Source: an uncultured Collinsella sp.
Lineage (GTDB): Bacteria; Actinomycetota; Coriobacteriia; Coriobacteriales; Coriobacteriaceae
Direction: 5' to 3'
Length of the DNA: 34,101 nucleotides
NCBI GenBank assembly: GCA_902490305.1
Contig: CABUDI010000020.1
Coordinates: 1 to 34,101 of the forward strand
Shown here piece by piece: positions 23,551-32,383 of this stretch. Position 1 is the stretch's first letter, and every line of letters begins with the position of its first letter. A model generated the notes under the pieces. The model saw only the letters and a list, made by a program, of their open reading frames with translations, was not told where the DNA came from and did no database searches. The position numbers and the translations under genes were made by a program.

Positions 23551-23585
23551 CGCCCGGCGAGCAGTTTGTGCTTGCCGGGCGTTTT
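23551..23585 (+). terminator. intrinsic terminator after second GH1 gene
   Basis: CGCCCGGCGAGCA (23551-23563) and TGCTTGCCGGGCG (23569-23581) form a 13-bp stem with one wobble and a 5-base loop, followed by TTTT. It is positioned after the GH1 gene, beyond the palindromic element, which suggests that the element was inserted between gene and terminator. Confidence 0.82.
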
Positions 23586-23652
23586 GCCGTCCGCGGATTT
23601 TGGGACATGCGGCCCGTTTTTTGAGCCCGCCTGTCGGTACACTAAAAGCACT

Positions 23653-25536
23653 ATGGGTACCCGCGAGCGACATATCGGCCATGCGGCCGCCCGATCCGCG
23701 CCGGTAGCGGATCCCAGGGGCGGCAGGCTCTTCGCCATGCCGCGATTCCTCGTTGGCATAACGCACCTGGTGTACCGTCGTCGCGCCTTCGTCATTGCCG
23801 GCGTCATAACCGCACTATTTCTTCTGTTTTTGGCGGTCTTGCCGGCGTTATTCGCTTCCGATCCCAAGCTCTCCAACACCGTGCCCATCTATAGCGAGGT
23901 GTCCAAAGAGGTCGTGGACGGGCTTATCCATTCGAGCTCGATTCCGCTGCTTGTCGCTGCCGTCGCGTTCTCAATCTGGGGCGTGCTGGTTTACCTGCGC
24001 TGTCTTGATTACATCCTGCGCCGGCGCCTCGTTGCCGTTGCCACCATCAGCGCCTTGTGGATGATCGAGGTCATCCTCAAGTACAAGTCGTTCACGCCGT
24101 TCTATGCCACCGTGCTGTGGTACCTGTACTATGTGCCCATGACGCTCATTCCGCTCCTCTACCAGCTGTGCGGCCTGCGCCTTGCGGGGTTGGAGCATCA
24201 TCGTGCGGGTCGTCGCTATCGCAGCATCTTGTGGGTCGTGGCCATCCTACTTATCGGTTTTGTGCTCACCAACGATTTCCACCGGCAGGTATTCCACTTT
24301 GACCGTGCAAGCGACACCTGGAGCAACGATTACACGTACGGCTGGGGCTATTTCGCCGTCTTAGTGTGGACGGCCTTTAACTTCGTGGCCTTTTTTATCC
24401 TGGTGGGCCGGTCCTCGTCCTTTCGCATCCAACGTTTCTCGGGCACGGCGGCGCTTGTTTTGTTGGGTGGTGCGTTCTTTGCCATCTCGTATGCTCTGCG
24501 CGTGCCCTGGGCATGGAGGCTCAACTTCTCGCTCGTCTATTGCGTCTTGTGCGTGGTGGCGATGGAAATCTGTCTCGATTGCGGTGTCATTCCGTCATAT
24601 CACGACATTGCTGGCATCTTCGATACCTTGCCGCTCGACCTCAAAGTTCTAACGCGCGACCTGCAGGAAGTCTATGCCACACCGGTGTCAAAGCCAATGC
24701 CGGCGGGCGTGTGCGAAGAGCTGCGGGCCCAGGAACACGGGCATGCCCATGCCTTTGCCGTGGCGTCCGATCCCGATGTGATGTACCGAGCCTTTCCGCT
24801 GCTGGGCGGATCGGCCCTGCTTGCCCAAGACGTGTCGGAGCTCAACGAGCTTAACCGTGAACTGGCACATCGTCGCATGGAGCTGCAGCGCCAAAATGAG
24901 CTGCTCACGGCCGACTACGATCTTAAGACGCATCTGGCAGATCAAGAGGCCGAGACCTTGCTAGTCCAAGACGTGGACCAGGCGCTTGCCCGCGCGTTCG
25001 AAGAGATGTACGACCTGCTGAGCTCGCTGCCACCGTTGACCGACGAGGCGTCTTCACACGAGCGTTACCGCATGCTGCAGCGCGCCAAGATGCTCGTCGC
25101 CTATTGCAAGCGCAAAGGGTCGCTCACGTTGGCGCAGCACGGGGAGAGCGGTTTTGATCGCGACCGCATTCAACTCATTGCCAATGAGCTCGCAAGCGAC
25201 CTGCGCACCATCGATGTCGATTGCGCTTCGATTATCGCCATACGGCGCCCGATGCACGCCAGTACGGTAAGCGCCCTGTACGACTGCGTGTATGACTTTG
25301 CGTTTTTTGCCTACACCACCGACCATCCGGCGCTTATGTATCACTTGGGCGACCATGACCGGTGCAGTGTCGAGCTGCGCGCCACGCTTTTTTCCAACGA
25401 TGATGAAGATCTTTCGCAGACGTCCGCTGCGCAAGAGCTCGAAAGCGCTCTGCAAGGGCGCAACGTGGCATACCGCCTTGAGGGCGAGCCCGGCCAGCTG
25501 CGCATGATCGTCTTGATGCCGAGGGCGGGTGAGTGA
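23653..25536 (+). CDS. 7TM sensor protein with coiled coil and degenerate kinase-like C-terminus
   Basis: A 627-residue membrane protein. About seven to eight hydrophobic segments (residues 46 to 308) resemble the N-terminal 7TM domain of histidine kinases, with the typical TNDFH and YGWGYF segments around 206-233. A coiled-coil region (about 390-430) and a cytosolic domain follow. The latter resembles a histidine-kinase core, but I see neither a good phospho-acceptor His motif nor clear N and G boxes. It overlaps the kinase gene by a few bases, so it is probably a sensory partner of that kinase. No ribosome-binding site precedes ATG 23653; TACACT at 23638 could give a near-leaderless message. 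An ATG at 23737 is another possible start. Confidence 0.75.
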   Translation: MGTRERHIGHAAARSAPVADPRGGRLFAMPRFLVGITHLVYRRRAFVIAGVITALFLLFLAVLPALFASDPKLSNTVPIYSEVSKEVVDGLIHSSSIPLLVAAVAFSIWGVLVYLRCLDYILRRRLVAVATISALWMIEVILKYKSFTPFYATVLWYLYYVPMTLIPLLYQLCGLRLAGLEHHRAGRRYRSILWVVAILLIGFVLTNDFHRQVFHFDRASDTWSNDYTYGWGYFAVLVWTAFNFVAFFILVGRSSSFRIQRFSGTAALVLLGGAFFAISYALRVPWAWRLNFSLVYCVLCVVAMEICLDCGVIPSYHDIAGIFDTLPLDLKVLTRDLQEVYATPVSKPMPAGVCEELRAQEHGHAHAFAVASDPDVMYRAFPLLGGSALLAQDVSELNELNRELAHRRMELQRQNELLTADYDLKTHLADQEAETLLVQDVDQALARAFEEMYDLLSSLPPLTDEASSHERYRMLQRAKMLVAYCKRKGSLTLAQHGESGFDRDRIQLIANELASDLRTIDVDCASIIAIRRPMHASTVSALYDCVYDFAFFAYTTDHPALMYHLGDHDRCSVELRATLFSNDDEDLSQTSAAQELESALQGRNVAYRLEGEPGQLRMIVLMPRAGE

Positions 25537-25538
25537 CG

Positions 25539-27032
25539 ATGCAGATTTCGTTCATCCTTCCCCAAATCGTTGCGCTCGATGTTGTCTTTGCCCTGGCTGC
25601 GTGTCTGCAGATGATCCACGTCCCGCTCATCGCATCGCGCCGCTCGTCCTATAACCGTAAGGTGATTTGCGCCTACGAGACGAGCCTTGTGCTTCACCTG
25701 ATGATTTCGGCGCTCATCTTATTCGCGTCGTCTGGCTCGTATCTGGTGGCGCCGCTTGACGTTTGCGCCAGGGCAATGGGCGGAGTGCTGTGGCTCAATG
25801 CCGCGATCTTTGCCTATGGCGTGGTCCTTATGGTGCACTATCGTCGCCCTGTCATGCTGGCCGAGCTGCTGCTTGTTGGCGCCGTGACACCGCCGGTGGT
25901 TTTTGCCATGGGCTCGGTGTGGGCCGTTGTCCTTATCGCAGAGGGAGCGTTCTTCCTGTTCCGTTCCGTCGCGGCGCTCTTGATGGACGTCCGTAACCGC
26001 CAGGAGGATATCACCGCGTTCTCGACGATCGAAACCATCAACGTGATTCCCGTGGGCATCCTGTATCTGGACTCGAGGGGCCGTCCACTGCTCATGAACC
26101 GCTGCATGCGCAAAAACCTGGTGGAGCTTCATATGCCCACCGACCTAGGCGATATGAGCGGTACATGGAACGACCTGCGCAAGCTCAGCATGCAAATGCC
26201 CGAAAGCAGCCAGAGCCGCGTGCGCATCAATTTGGACCGCTTTGGTGAGGCGCGCGTTGTGGTCGAGGTTTCTCCCGCCGAGATTCGCTTGTTTGTGCAC
26301 GATGACGTTATGGTTTCTGGCCGCCTCTTCGAGCGCATTATCGGTTTGGATGTAACAGAGTACGCGCATGCTCACGATCGTTTGGCGCAAGCCAACCACC
26401 TGCTTGAGCTCGCGGGTCAAGAGCTCCGGGCCCAGATCGAGGAAGTCAAAAAAGTTGCCGACAATGCGGCCTATCTGCGTATGCGCGCTCGCGTGCACGA
26501 CGTGATCGGGCAGCGCCTGTCCATCCTCCATCGCTATTTGGAGGAGGGGCTCCTGGATGACGAGTCACTCGAGCAGATCGACCCGCTGCTGCGCTCAATC
26601 GCTGCCGATCTGCGCAGCGGGGGCGACACCGAACCGGCAGAGCAACTGGGCGATATCGTCCATGCCTTTGGCCTGGTGAGCGTGCAGATCGATGTTGAGG
26701 GTGCGCTGCCTGAGGACGCGCGTGTCGCCGCCGCCTTTTTGCAGATTATCCGCGAGGCCTCGACCAATGCCACCAAGCATGCGCAGGCGCATCGGGTCCA
26801 TGTGCGCTTGTGGCAGGAGGGGACGGATGCTGACGCCGTCGCGCACATGACGATTTCTAACGACGGGTCCCCGGCCCCCGTATCGTATCGCGAGGGAACG
26901 GGTATCCCAGGTATGAGGCATGTCGCGCAAGATCTGGGTGGCAGCCTAGAGGTCCACGCCACCTCGCCCTTTACGCTTACGGTATCCGTTCCGCTTAACG
27001 CCAACGACACGTCCCAAAGGAGAAACTCATGA
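25539..27032 (+). CDS. sensor histidine kinase (HisKA_3/NarX-LiaS type)
   Basis: A 497-residue membrane kinase. Hydrophobic segments in residues 1-150 are followed by a PAS-like region (about 160-270), a coiled coil and the dimerisation helix RARVHDVIGQRL with the phospho-acceptor His320. The ATPase domain has the N box REASTNATKHA (Asn410), SNDGS (Asp442) and GTGIPGMRH. It should autophosphorylate and pass phosphate to the regulator encoded next, whose start overlaps its stop (ATGA). A GTG at 25533 overlapping the previous stop is an alternative start. Having two membrane proteins ahead of one regulator is unusual. The signal is unknown. Confidence 0.88.
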   Translation: MQISFILPQIVALDVVFALAACLQMIHVPLIASRRSSYNRKVICAYETSLVLHLMISALILFASSGSYLVAPLDVCARAMGGVLWLNAAIFAYGVVLMVHYRRPVMLAELLLVGAVTPPVVFAMGSVWAVVLIAEGAFFLFRSVAALLMDVRNRQEDITAFSTIETINVIPVGILYLDSRGRPLLMNRCMRKNLVELHMPTDLGDMSGTWNDLRKLSMQMPESSQSRVRINLDRFGEARVVVEVSPAEIRLFVHDDVMVSGRLFERIIGLDVTEYAHAHDRLAQANHLLELAGQELRAQIEEVKKVADNAAYLRMRARVHDVIGQRLSILHRYLEEGLLDDESLEQIDPLLRSIAADLRSGGDTEPAEQLGDIVHAFGLVSVQIDVEGALPEDARVAAAFLQIIREASTNATKHAQAHRVHVRLWQEGTDADAVAHMTISNDGSPAPVSYREGTGIPGMRHVAQDLGGSLEVHATSPFTLTVSVPLNANDTSQRRNS

Positions 27033-27649
27033 TCCGCGTGTTAATTGTCGAAGATCAGGCCATCCTGCGCGAGAGCCTGGCGCGCTCCGTTGGCGACCAG
27101 CCCGATATGACCGTCGTTGCCGCGATCGCCGATGCCTCAGATGCCTTGGACGTCGCGCTCAAGGAGCGCCCGGACATGATACTGATGGACGTGTGCACCG
27201 AACACGATTCAAACGGCATCGTGGCGGCGGCACGCATCAAGGAGCAGCTGCCCGAGTGTCGCATCATTATCATGACAGGCATGCCCGAGATCACCTTTGT
27301 CGATCAGGCCCGCGAGGCGAGCGTCGATAGCTTTGTGTACAAGAACGTCGGCATCGATGAGCTCTTTGCCGTGATGCGCTCCACGCTGGCGGGTTACTGC
27401 ACGTTTCCCAAGCCGCCCGAAAGCATCTTTTCGGGCACGGCGGCGCTCGACGACGTTGAGCTGTCGATTTTGCGCCTTGCCTGCGAAGGCAAGAGCCGTC
27501 GCGAGATTGCGGCCGAGTTGTTTATGAGCGAGGGCACGATCAAGCGCCGTATCTCGGAGATTCTCAACAAGACCGGCTACGACAACATCATGCGCCTGGC
27601 CGTGCACGCGGTGACCGAAGGCAGCATCGTCCCCAATATGGAGCGCTAA
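27029..27649 (+). CDS. NarL/FixJ-family response regulator
   Basis: A 206-residue DNA-binding regulator. The receiver domain has the acidic pair EDQ at the N-terminus, phospho-acceptor Asp54 in MILMDVC, a TGMP switch region and the VYKN lysine. The C-terminal LuxR-type helix-turn-helix is LSILRLACEGKSRREIAAELFMSEGTIKRRISEILNK. The start overlaps the kinase stop by 4 bases, with AAAGGAG upstream, so it is translationally coupled. Targets are unknown. Confidence 0.92.
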   Translation: MIRVLIVEDQAILRESLARSVGDQPDMTVVAAIADASDALDVALKERPDMILMDVCTEHDSNGIVAAARIKEQLPECRIIIMTGMPEITFVDQAREASVDSFVYKNVGIDELFAVMRSTLAGYCTFPKPPESIFSGTAALDDVELSILRLACEGKSRREIAAELFMSEGTIKRRISEILNKTGYDNIMRLAVHAVTEGSIVPNMER

Positions 27650-27674
27650 CGCTCGTTACCTATCGGCACAAAGC

Positions 27675-27709
27675 GACGGGGCCGCAGGATTATCTCCTGC
27701 GGCCCCGTC
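27675..27709. terminator. bidirectional terminator between convergent operons
   Basis: GACGGGGCCGCAGGA (27675-27689) and TCCTGCGGCCCCGTC (27695-27709) form a perfect 15-bp stem with a 5-base loop. It lies between the regulator stop and the convergent lipoprotein stop. T-runs are weak on both sides, but stem and position fit a shared terminator. Confidence 0.75.
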
Positions 27710-27759
27710 TGGCATGTGCGCGGATGTGTCCGCCAATCCGCGGCTGTCGTGGTCTGCCG

Positions 27760-28602
27760 TTACGCGATGGTTACGCTGTAGGAGGCGACATCCTCGTAGG
27801 AATCGGTCAGGTAGGCGTCGATGCCAATGGTCGTGTTGACCAGGTCGTCGAGGCTATCGAGCTCGCCGCTCGAGAACGTGAACTCCTCGGTGGCGTTGGT
27901 GCCGGGCATCAGATGAGCCGAGAACCAGGGTTCCTTCATGGTGCCGTTGACGTTGGTCTTACCGCTGGGAGCGTAGAAGGTCAGGTCCTTGTCGCTCTTG
28001 TTGGTGATGTTGACGACAAAGCCGATGTCGCCCCAGTCGTCCTTGAACTTCTCGGTGACGGTGATGGTGCACAGATCGTCATCGGCGACGGTGACGGCGG
28101 GGGAGATTTCGGCGCGCTGGACGTCGTCGTCTTCGACGGCCTCATCGATCTCCTCTTCCTTTTCGGCCGCCTCGCGATCCTTCTTCACCGTGCCGGACAG
28201 ATCCTTGTCGGACTTGGTGAAGACAAGATTGCCGTCATCCTCTTCGAGGATGAGTTTGCCGTCCTTGAGCTTCATGTCGTGTGACTCATCTTCGGCGGTG
28301 ATCGTCACGGTGGTGGCGTCCTTTGCCTCCCATTTAAGGTCGACAACCTCAAGGAACAGGTCGAGGGCGCCTGTACCGTCCTCATCGAGAATCAGGACGC
28401 AGTGGACACCCCAATCCTCGAGCATCTTCATGTACTCATCGGTCAGCTCTTCGCCATCCACGGTTCCACCCGAGAGTTCCCAGCTGCCGACGAAGTCGGC
28501 CTTGGGGTCTTTGGCGCCGCCGCTGCAGCCCGTCAGGGCAAAGGCGAGCGCCAGGACGCATGTCAGAAATGCGAGTACGGACTTTTTGAACGTTGTCTTC
28601 AT
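27760..28602 (-). CDS. putative lipoprotein
   Basis: A 280-residue surface lipoprotein: Lys-rich N-terminus, hydrophobic stretch and lipobox LTGC with Cys26 as the lipidated residue. The first half holds a domain with a GSWELSGGTVDGEELTD motif as in lipocalin-like or DUF5640-type repeats. A Lys/Glu-rich linker (KDREAAEKEEEIDEAVEDDD) follows, and then an immunoglobulin-like domain (VVNITNKSDKDLTFYAPSG). The ATG at 28602 follows a strong AAGGAGG; longer upstream frames cross the SPFH gene end. It may share a message with the three genes before it. Ligand unknown. Confidence 0.85.
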   Translation of the reverse strand: MKTTFKKSVLAFLTCVLALAFALTGCSGGAKDPKADFVGSWELSGGTVDGEELTDEYMKMLEDWGVHCVLILDEDGTGALDLFLEVVDLKWEAKDATTVTITAEDESHDMKLKDGKLILEEDDGNLVFTKSDKDLSGTVKKDREAAEKEEEIDEAVEDDDVQRAEISPAVTVADDDLCTITVTEKFKDDWGDIGFVVNITNKSDKDLTFYAPSGKTNVNGTMKEPWFSAHLMPGTNATEEFTFSSGELDSLDDLVNTTIGIDAYLTDSYEDVASYSVTIA

Positions 28603-28682
28603 GGTGTCCTCCTTCATCGAACGAAACCCATAGAAGCAAATGCGGGGGTGGCGGATCCCCCGCCAATTACCAGATAGAGGGG

Positions 28683-29924
28683 CTAGGGCCGGGGCGTTCC
28701 GCAGTTGCTGCAGAACTTGCCGCCGTTTTCGCTGCCGCAGTTGGGGCAGAACCACTTTGCCGGTGCCGGGGCGGGTGCGGGACTGCCGCACTCGGAGCAG
28801 AACTTGCCGGTGTTGGTGGCGCCGCAGCTGCAAGTCCACGTGCCGGCCGCAGGTGCGGCGGCGGGAGCCGGTGCGGGGGCGGGAGCCGGAGCCGGCTGCG
28901 GGGCGGCCTGCTGCTGTGCCTGGCCGGCGGCGAACAGCTGGCTGGCGTTCATGCCGCCCATGCCACCTGCCATGCCCATGCCCATAAAGCCTGCCATCGC
29001 GCCGTTGGGGTTGGCAGCTGCTGCGCGCATTGCGTCGCTCTGGGCGCTGGCGATGTTGGCGGCTGCCATGGTGGGATCGCGCATGACCGCGGCCTTCTGC
29101 AGGTCCTTGATCATCTGCTCGTCCTCTTGCGAGGCGGCGATGGAGTTGACGCCAAAGCTCACGATCTCGACGCCGCGCAGGTCACGCCAGTCGGCAGAGA
29201 GGACCTCGTTGAGCGCGCGGGCGAGCTCGGTGGTGTGGCCGGGGATGGCGCTGTAGCGGATGCCCATCTCCGAAATCTTGGCAAAGGCGGGCTGCAGGGC
29301 GGTGAGCAGCTCGGACTTAAGCTGGCTGTCGATCTTGTCGCGCGTGTAGCTATCGGTCACGTTGCCGCACACGTTGGTGTAGAACAGCAGCGGGTTGGTG
29401 ATGCGGTACGAATACTCGCCGTTGCAGCGCACGGAGATGTCGACGTCCAGGCCAATGTTGTTATCGACCACGCGGAAGGGCACGGGCGAGGCGGTGCCGT
29501 ACTTGTTGCCGATGATCTCCTTGGTGTTGATGAAGTAGACGCGCTGGTCCTTGCCCGCGTCGCCGCCAAAGGTAAAGCGGCTGCCGATATTGGCGAAGGT
29601 CTCCTTGATGGAATCGCCCAGGTTGCCGCTAAAGACGCTCGGCTCGCTGCCGGTATCGAAGACGAACTCACCGGGCTCCAGCGCGACTTCGATGATCTTG
29701 CCGTTTTGCACCACGAGCATGCCCTGGCCGTCGTTGACGGCGATGACCGAGCCGTTGGAGATGACGTTGTCCTCGCCGCGCGTGTTGGAGCTGCGGCCGC
29801 CGGTGCGCTTGACGCCCTTGCAGGCCAAGACGTCAGCGGGCATCGATTCGCAGTAGATAAATTCCTTCCACTGGTCGGCCATGACGCCGCCGGCAGCTCC
29901 CAATCCAGCTTTCAAGAGTCCCAT
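28683..29924 (-). CDS. SPFH-domain protein with C-terminal double zinc ribbon
   Basis: A 413-residue protein of the SPFH/Band 7 group (B. subtilis YdjI-like). The N-terminal MGLLKAGLGAAGGVMADQWKE leads into the SPFH domain, about residues 30-270. A Met/Gly-rich segment (GFMGMGMAGGMGGMN), a Pro-Ala linker of repeated AP and two zinc ribbons follow: CSCGATNTGKFCSECG and CPNCGSENGGKFCSNCG. A good AAAGGAAG precedes the ATG. Related proteins organise membrane domains or stress complexes; here it lies in one operon with two other zinc-ribbon proteins. It may be a scaffold recruited to the membrane by the partner encoded upstream. Confidence 0.88.
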   Translation of the reverse strand: MGLLKAGLGAAGGVMADQWKEFIYCESMPADVLACKGVKRTGGRSSNTRGEDNVISNGSVIAVNDGQGMLVVQNGKIIEVALEPGEFVFDTGSEPSVFSGNLGDSIKETFANIGSRFTFGGDAGKDQRVYFINTKEIIGNKYGTASPVPFRVVDNNIGLDVDISVRCNGEYSYRITNPLLFYTNVCGNVTDSYTRDKIDSQLKSELLTALQPAFAKISEMGIRYSAIPGHTTELARALNEVLSADWRDLRGVEIVSFGVNSIAASQEDEQMIKDLQKAAVMRDPTMAAANIASAQSDAMRAAAANPNGAMAGFMGMGMAGGMGGMNASQLFAAGQAQQQAAPQPAPAPAPAPAPAAAPAAGTWTCSCGATNTGKFCSECGSPAPAPAPAKWFCPNCGSENGGKFCSNCGTPRP

Positions 29925-29972
29925 GGTGATCTTCCTTTCTTGTCAAAGTCCGGGTGGTATTGGTCGGATTGC

Positions 29973-31295
29973 TTAGTCGTCCTTGTCGTCCTTCATGACA
30001 ACGGTGGTCTCGGTGTGGCTGAAGGTGTCGTGCTTCTCGACCAGGTCGAGCTCACCGCAGTACTCGTCGGCGTGGGTCGCCTCGTTGGCCGTCTTGAGCT
30101 GGCCTACCAGCAGCACGTCTCCGATGATCACGATGATCAGCGGCGCGACGATGTTGATGAGGATGCCCTCGATGTCAAAGCTGAGGTAATCCGGGTCGAA
30201 GGCGTATTCGCCCATAAAGAGGATCTGGGAGAGGATAAATCCGATCACAAAGAACAGCACCGAGGCGATGATGAGTTTGGGCTTGGAGCAGGGGAGCTCG
30301 CCGACCATGCGGCCGGTTTGGCCGTTCATGGCAAACAGGTAGCTCTTGCCGTTCCATGAGGTCGAGAGCATCCAGACGGGGAACAAGGCGTAGTCGCTGT
30401 CTTCCCAGGTGTAGTCGAGCTGCTTGCTCTCGACCGAGGCATCGTCGTACTCATCGATAACGGTCTCGCGCAGGGCCGAGATCGTGCTTTCTTCCATACG
30501 GCGCTCGGCACGGGCCTTGCAAGTCTCGCAGTCCTCATCGTAACGGTTGGCGATGTAGCCGGGCATGTAGGCGACCGAGAACGGGCGCAGCGCGTCGTAG
30601 TCAAACGGTTCGATGGCGTCCATGTGGCCGTCGGGCATCTTGGACGATCCGTCGACGGGCACGCGCTCAAACGAGATATTGCCCTTACGGTAGGCATCGT
30701 AGTGGTCGGTGGTCGTGACGGTGCGGTCGGATTCCTCGGTCACGGTCTCGTTGGTTGCGTCAAAGTGCACTTCGCCGTCCACGCGGGCGCCGTAGAGCCA
30801 AAACGGCACGTAGACGCCTTGGACTTCGTCGATGTGGTTGCCGGTGACAAAGCTCTTGGGCAGCAGGATCTTGCCCTTGTAGTGCTCCTTGAGCGCGGCC
30901 AAGACATCGTCGCGCCCGAGCTTAAACGGAATCACCAGGTCGGGGGAGAAGTCGCCCGAGAGCTGGCCGGGCGCCACGGCGGGATTGCCGCAGTATGGGC
31001 AGGTGGAGACGGCGACGGTGCCGTCCGAGATCAGCTCGGCGCCACACGACGAGCAGATATAGCCGGCGTTTTGGGCCAGTTCCTGCACCGCATCGTCGGA
31101 TGCGGGCTTGGATGTTGCGGCCGCCGCATCGGCTTTGGCATCTGCCTTGTCCTGGCGCTCGCGATAGAGAGCCTCGACCTCTTCGACTTCAAAGCGCGAG
31201 TCGCAGTAGTCACAGACGAGCTTTTGCTCGGCGCTGGCAAAATGCAGCGGGCCGCCACACGCGGGGCACTGATAGTTAACGCTTTCGAAGGCCAT
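29973..31295 (-). CDS. zinc-ribbon membrane protein
   Basis: A 440-residue protein annotated in relatives as TFIIB-type zinc-ribbon-containing. Two zinc ribbons open it: CPACGG with CDYCD (residues 10-31) and CSSCGAEL with CPYCGN near residues 81-102. A charged Ala-rich linker lies between them. A large soluble domain (about 115-330) with VYVPFWLYGARVDGEV and ALFPVWMLSTSWNGKSYLFAMNG follows, then two membrane helices near 335-395 and an acidic tail. GGAAAGGA precedes the ATG. Its position between the DUF4428 and SPFH genes suggests a joint complex. The function is unknown. Confidence 0.82.
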   Translation of the reverse strand: MAFESVNYQCPACGGPLHFASAEQKLVCDYCDSRFEVEEVEALYRERQDKADAKADAAAATSKPASDDAVQELAQNAGYICSSCGAELISDGTVAVSTCPYCGNPAVAPGQLSGDFSPDLVIPFKLGRDDVLAALKEHYKGKILLPKSFVTGNHIDEVQGVYVPFWLYGARVDGEVHFDATNETVTEESDRTVTTTDHYDAYRKGNISFERVPVDGSSKMPDGHMDAIEPFDYDALRPFSVAYMPGYIANRYDEDCETCKARAERRMEESTISALRETVIDEYDDASVESKQLDYTWEDSDYALFPVWMLSTSWNGKSYLFAMNGQTGRMVGELPCSKPKLIIASVLFFVIGFILSQILFMGEYAFDPDYLSFDIEGILINIVAPLIIVIIGDVLLVGQLKTANEATHADEYCGELDLVEKHDTFSHTETTVVMKDDKDD

Positions 31296-31319
31296 GATCG
31301 GTCCTTTCCGTGCCGAGCG

Positions 31320-32057
31320 CTATGCGCCGATGGCGCCGCCGCAGTATTCGCAGCGCCCACTGGCATCGGGAATGGTGGTGGCGCCGCAGAAGGGGCAGGT
31401 CACCGCGGTCTTGGGGGCCTTGGCGGCAACGACGCTATCGCGCGTCTCCTGACGCAGCTGCACCAGCGCGTCGCGGACTTCGGTTGCCTGACGCTTGGCC
31501 TCGCGGTACTCGATGGATCCGCGCTGCTCGATGGTGGAGTCGTTCACGCGCAGGTCGATCTCGGTAAAGTACGGCGTGTTGACGTGGATGGTCAGATTGA
31601 AGTCGTAATCCAGGTCGTAGCGCGGCGGGTCATAACTCTCACGCTCGCCGTCCTTGGTCTCGCGATAGATCTCGGTGCGGTGCTCGTCGATATCCATATC
31701 GCAACCGAGCACCTGCGAGAACTCGATGATGTCGGGGTTGGCGTCGCGCCAGCGCGTCTGCGAGGTAATGATCAGCAGGCCCGCGTCCTCGTCGAGCATA
31801 ATATTGGTGCGCCCGGCCGAGAGCGTGCGCGTGGGGTTGAACGATGCCAGGCGCTCGGCGTTAGCCTCGCGATAGGCGAGCTGCTCGCGAATGTCGTCCG
31901 CGGTGCTAGAGCGATAGCCTCCAAAGAAGGGAGAGAGCTTGCCGACGCATTCTTTGCACAGGTAGCCTTCGTTGATCTTGGTCTTACCTAGAAGTCCCAG
32001 CTCGGTACCGCAAATCGCGCACTCTTTCTTCTCGAACATCTTGTCAAAGAAGCCCAT
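31320..32057 (-). CDS. DUF4428 domain-containing zinc-ribbon protein
   Basis: A 245-residue protein. The N-terminal DUF4428 zinc finger has CAICGTELGLLGK and CKECVGKL; a central beta-rich domain follows, and the C-terminus has a ribbon CPFCGATT with CEYCGG. GGGAGG precedes the ATG. It is first in a minus-strand operon with the membrane zinc-ribbon and SPFH genes; gaps are 24 and 48 bases. Function not known. All three proteins of the operon carry Cys-x2-Cys ribbons, which suggests a shared assembly or metal response. Confidence 0.85.
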   Translation of the reverse strand: MGFFDKMFEKKECAICGTELGLLGKTKINEGYLCKECVGKLSPFFGGYRSSTADDIREQLAYREANAERLASFNPTRTLSAGRTNIMLDEDAGLLIITSQTRWRDANPDIIEFSQVLGCDMDIDEHRTEIYRETKDGERESYDPPRYDLDYDFNLTIHVNTPYFTEIDLRVNDSTIEQRGSIEYREAKRQATEVRDALVQLRQETRDSVVAAKAPKTAVTCPFCGATTIPDASGRCEYCGGAIGA

Positions 32058-32189
32058 GGTTGCCTCCCATCAACAGGTAGCGTGTGTCACTTTTGATGAT
32101 GGGGGAGCGCGCGATCTTTCACGATACCCAGACGGCTCAAGAGGTCTCCACAACTGGGACACATGGCCCATTTTTCATCCCCAAATAAC

Positions 32190-32252
32190 TTGCGGTGAAA
32201 TAGTTCCTAAATGTGGGCCATAGAAGGCCAAACAGGAACTATTCCACCGCAA
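32190..32252. repeat. long inverted repeat in intergenic region
   Basis: TTGCGGTGAAATAGTTCCT (32190-32208) and AGGAACTATTCCACCGCAA (32234-32252) pair over 19 bases with one mismatch; the loop contains GGGCCATAGAAGGCC, itself a small hairpin. It may end the DUF1593 transcript on the minus strand, but no T-run is seen. It is the main structure in the gene-free stretch 32058-32383. Confidence 0.75.
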
Positions 32253-32262
32253 CTTCTGGGTA

Positions 32263-32362
32263 GTCATCGGGGACGTTCTTAAACGACTAGTCGTTGGGGG
32301 CAGTCTTCGGCCACTCATTGGGGACGTACTTAAATGAGTGGCAGTTGGGGGCACTCCATGTC
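32263..32362. repeat. two tandem copies of a ~50-base unit
   Basis: Unit 1 begins TCATCGGGGACGTTCTTAAA and contains GTTGGGGGCAGTC. Unit 2 begins TCATTGGGGACGTACTTAAA and contains GTTGGGGGCACTC. Unit 2 has a hairpin CACTCATT (32312-32319) with AATGAGTG (32333-32340), and unit 1 has the perfect palindrome AACGACTAGTCGTT (32282-32295). Compensatory change between the stems suggests that the hairpin, not the exact sequence, is kept. Confidence 0.7.
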
Positions 32363-32383
32363 GAATGTGGGTGTCGCCGCTTA

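Noticed and set aside
28593..30359. Plus-strand frame of 588 codons
   Set aside because: Antisense to the SPFH and zinc-ribbon genes, which have strong motifs and ribosome-binding sites.
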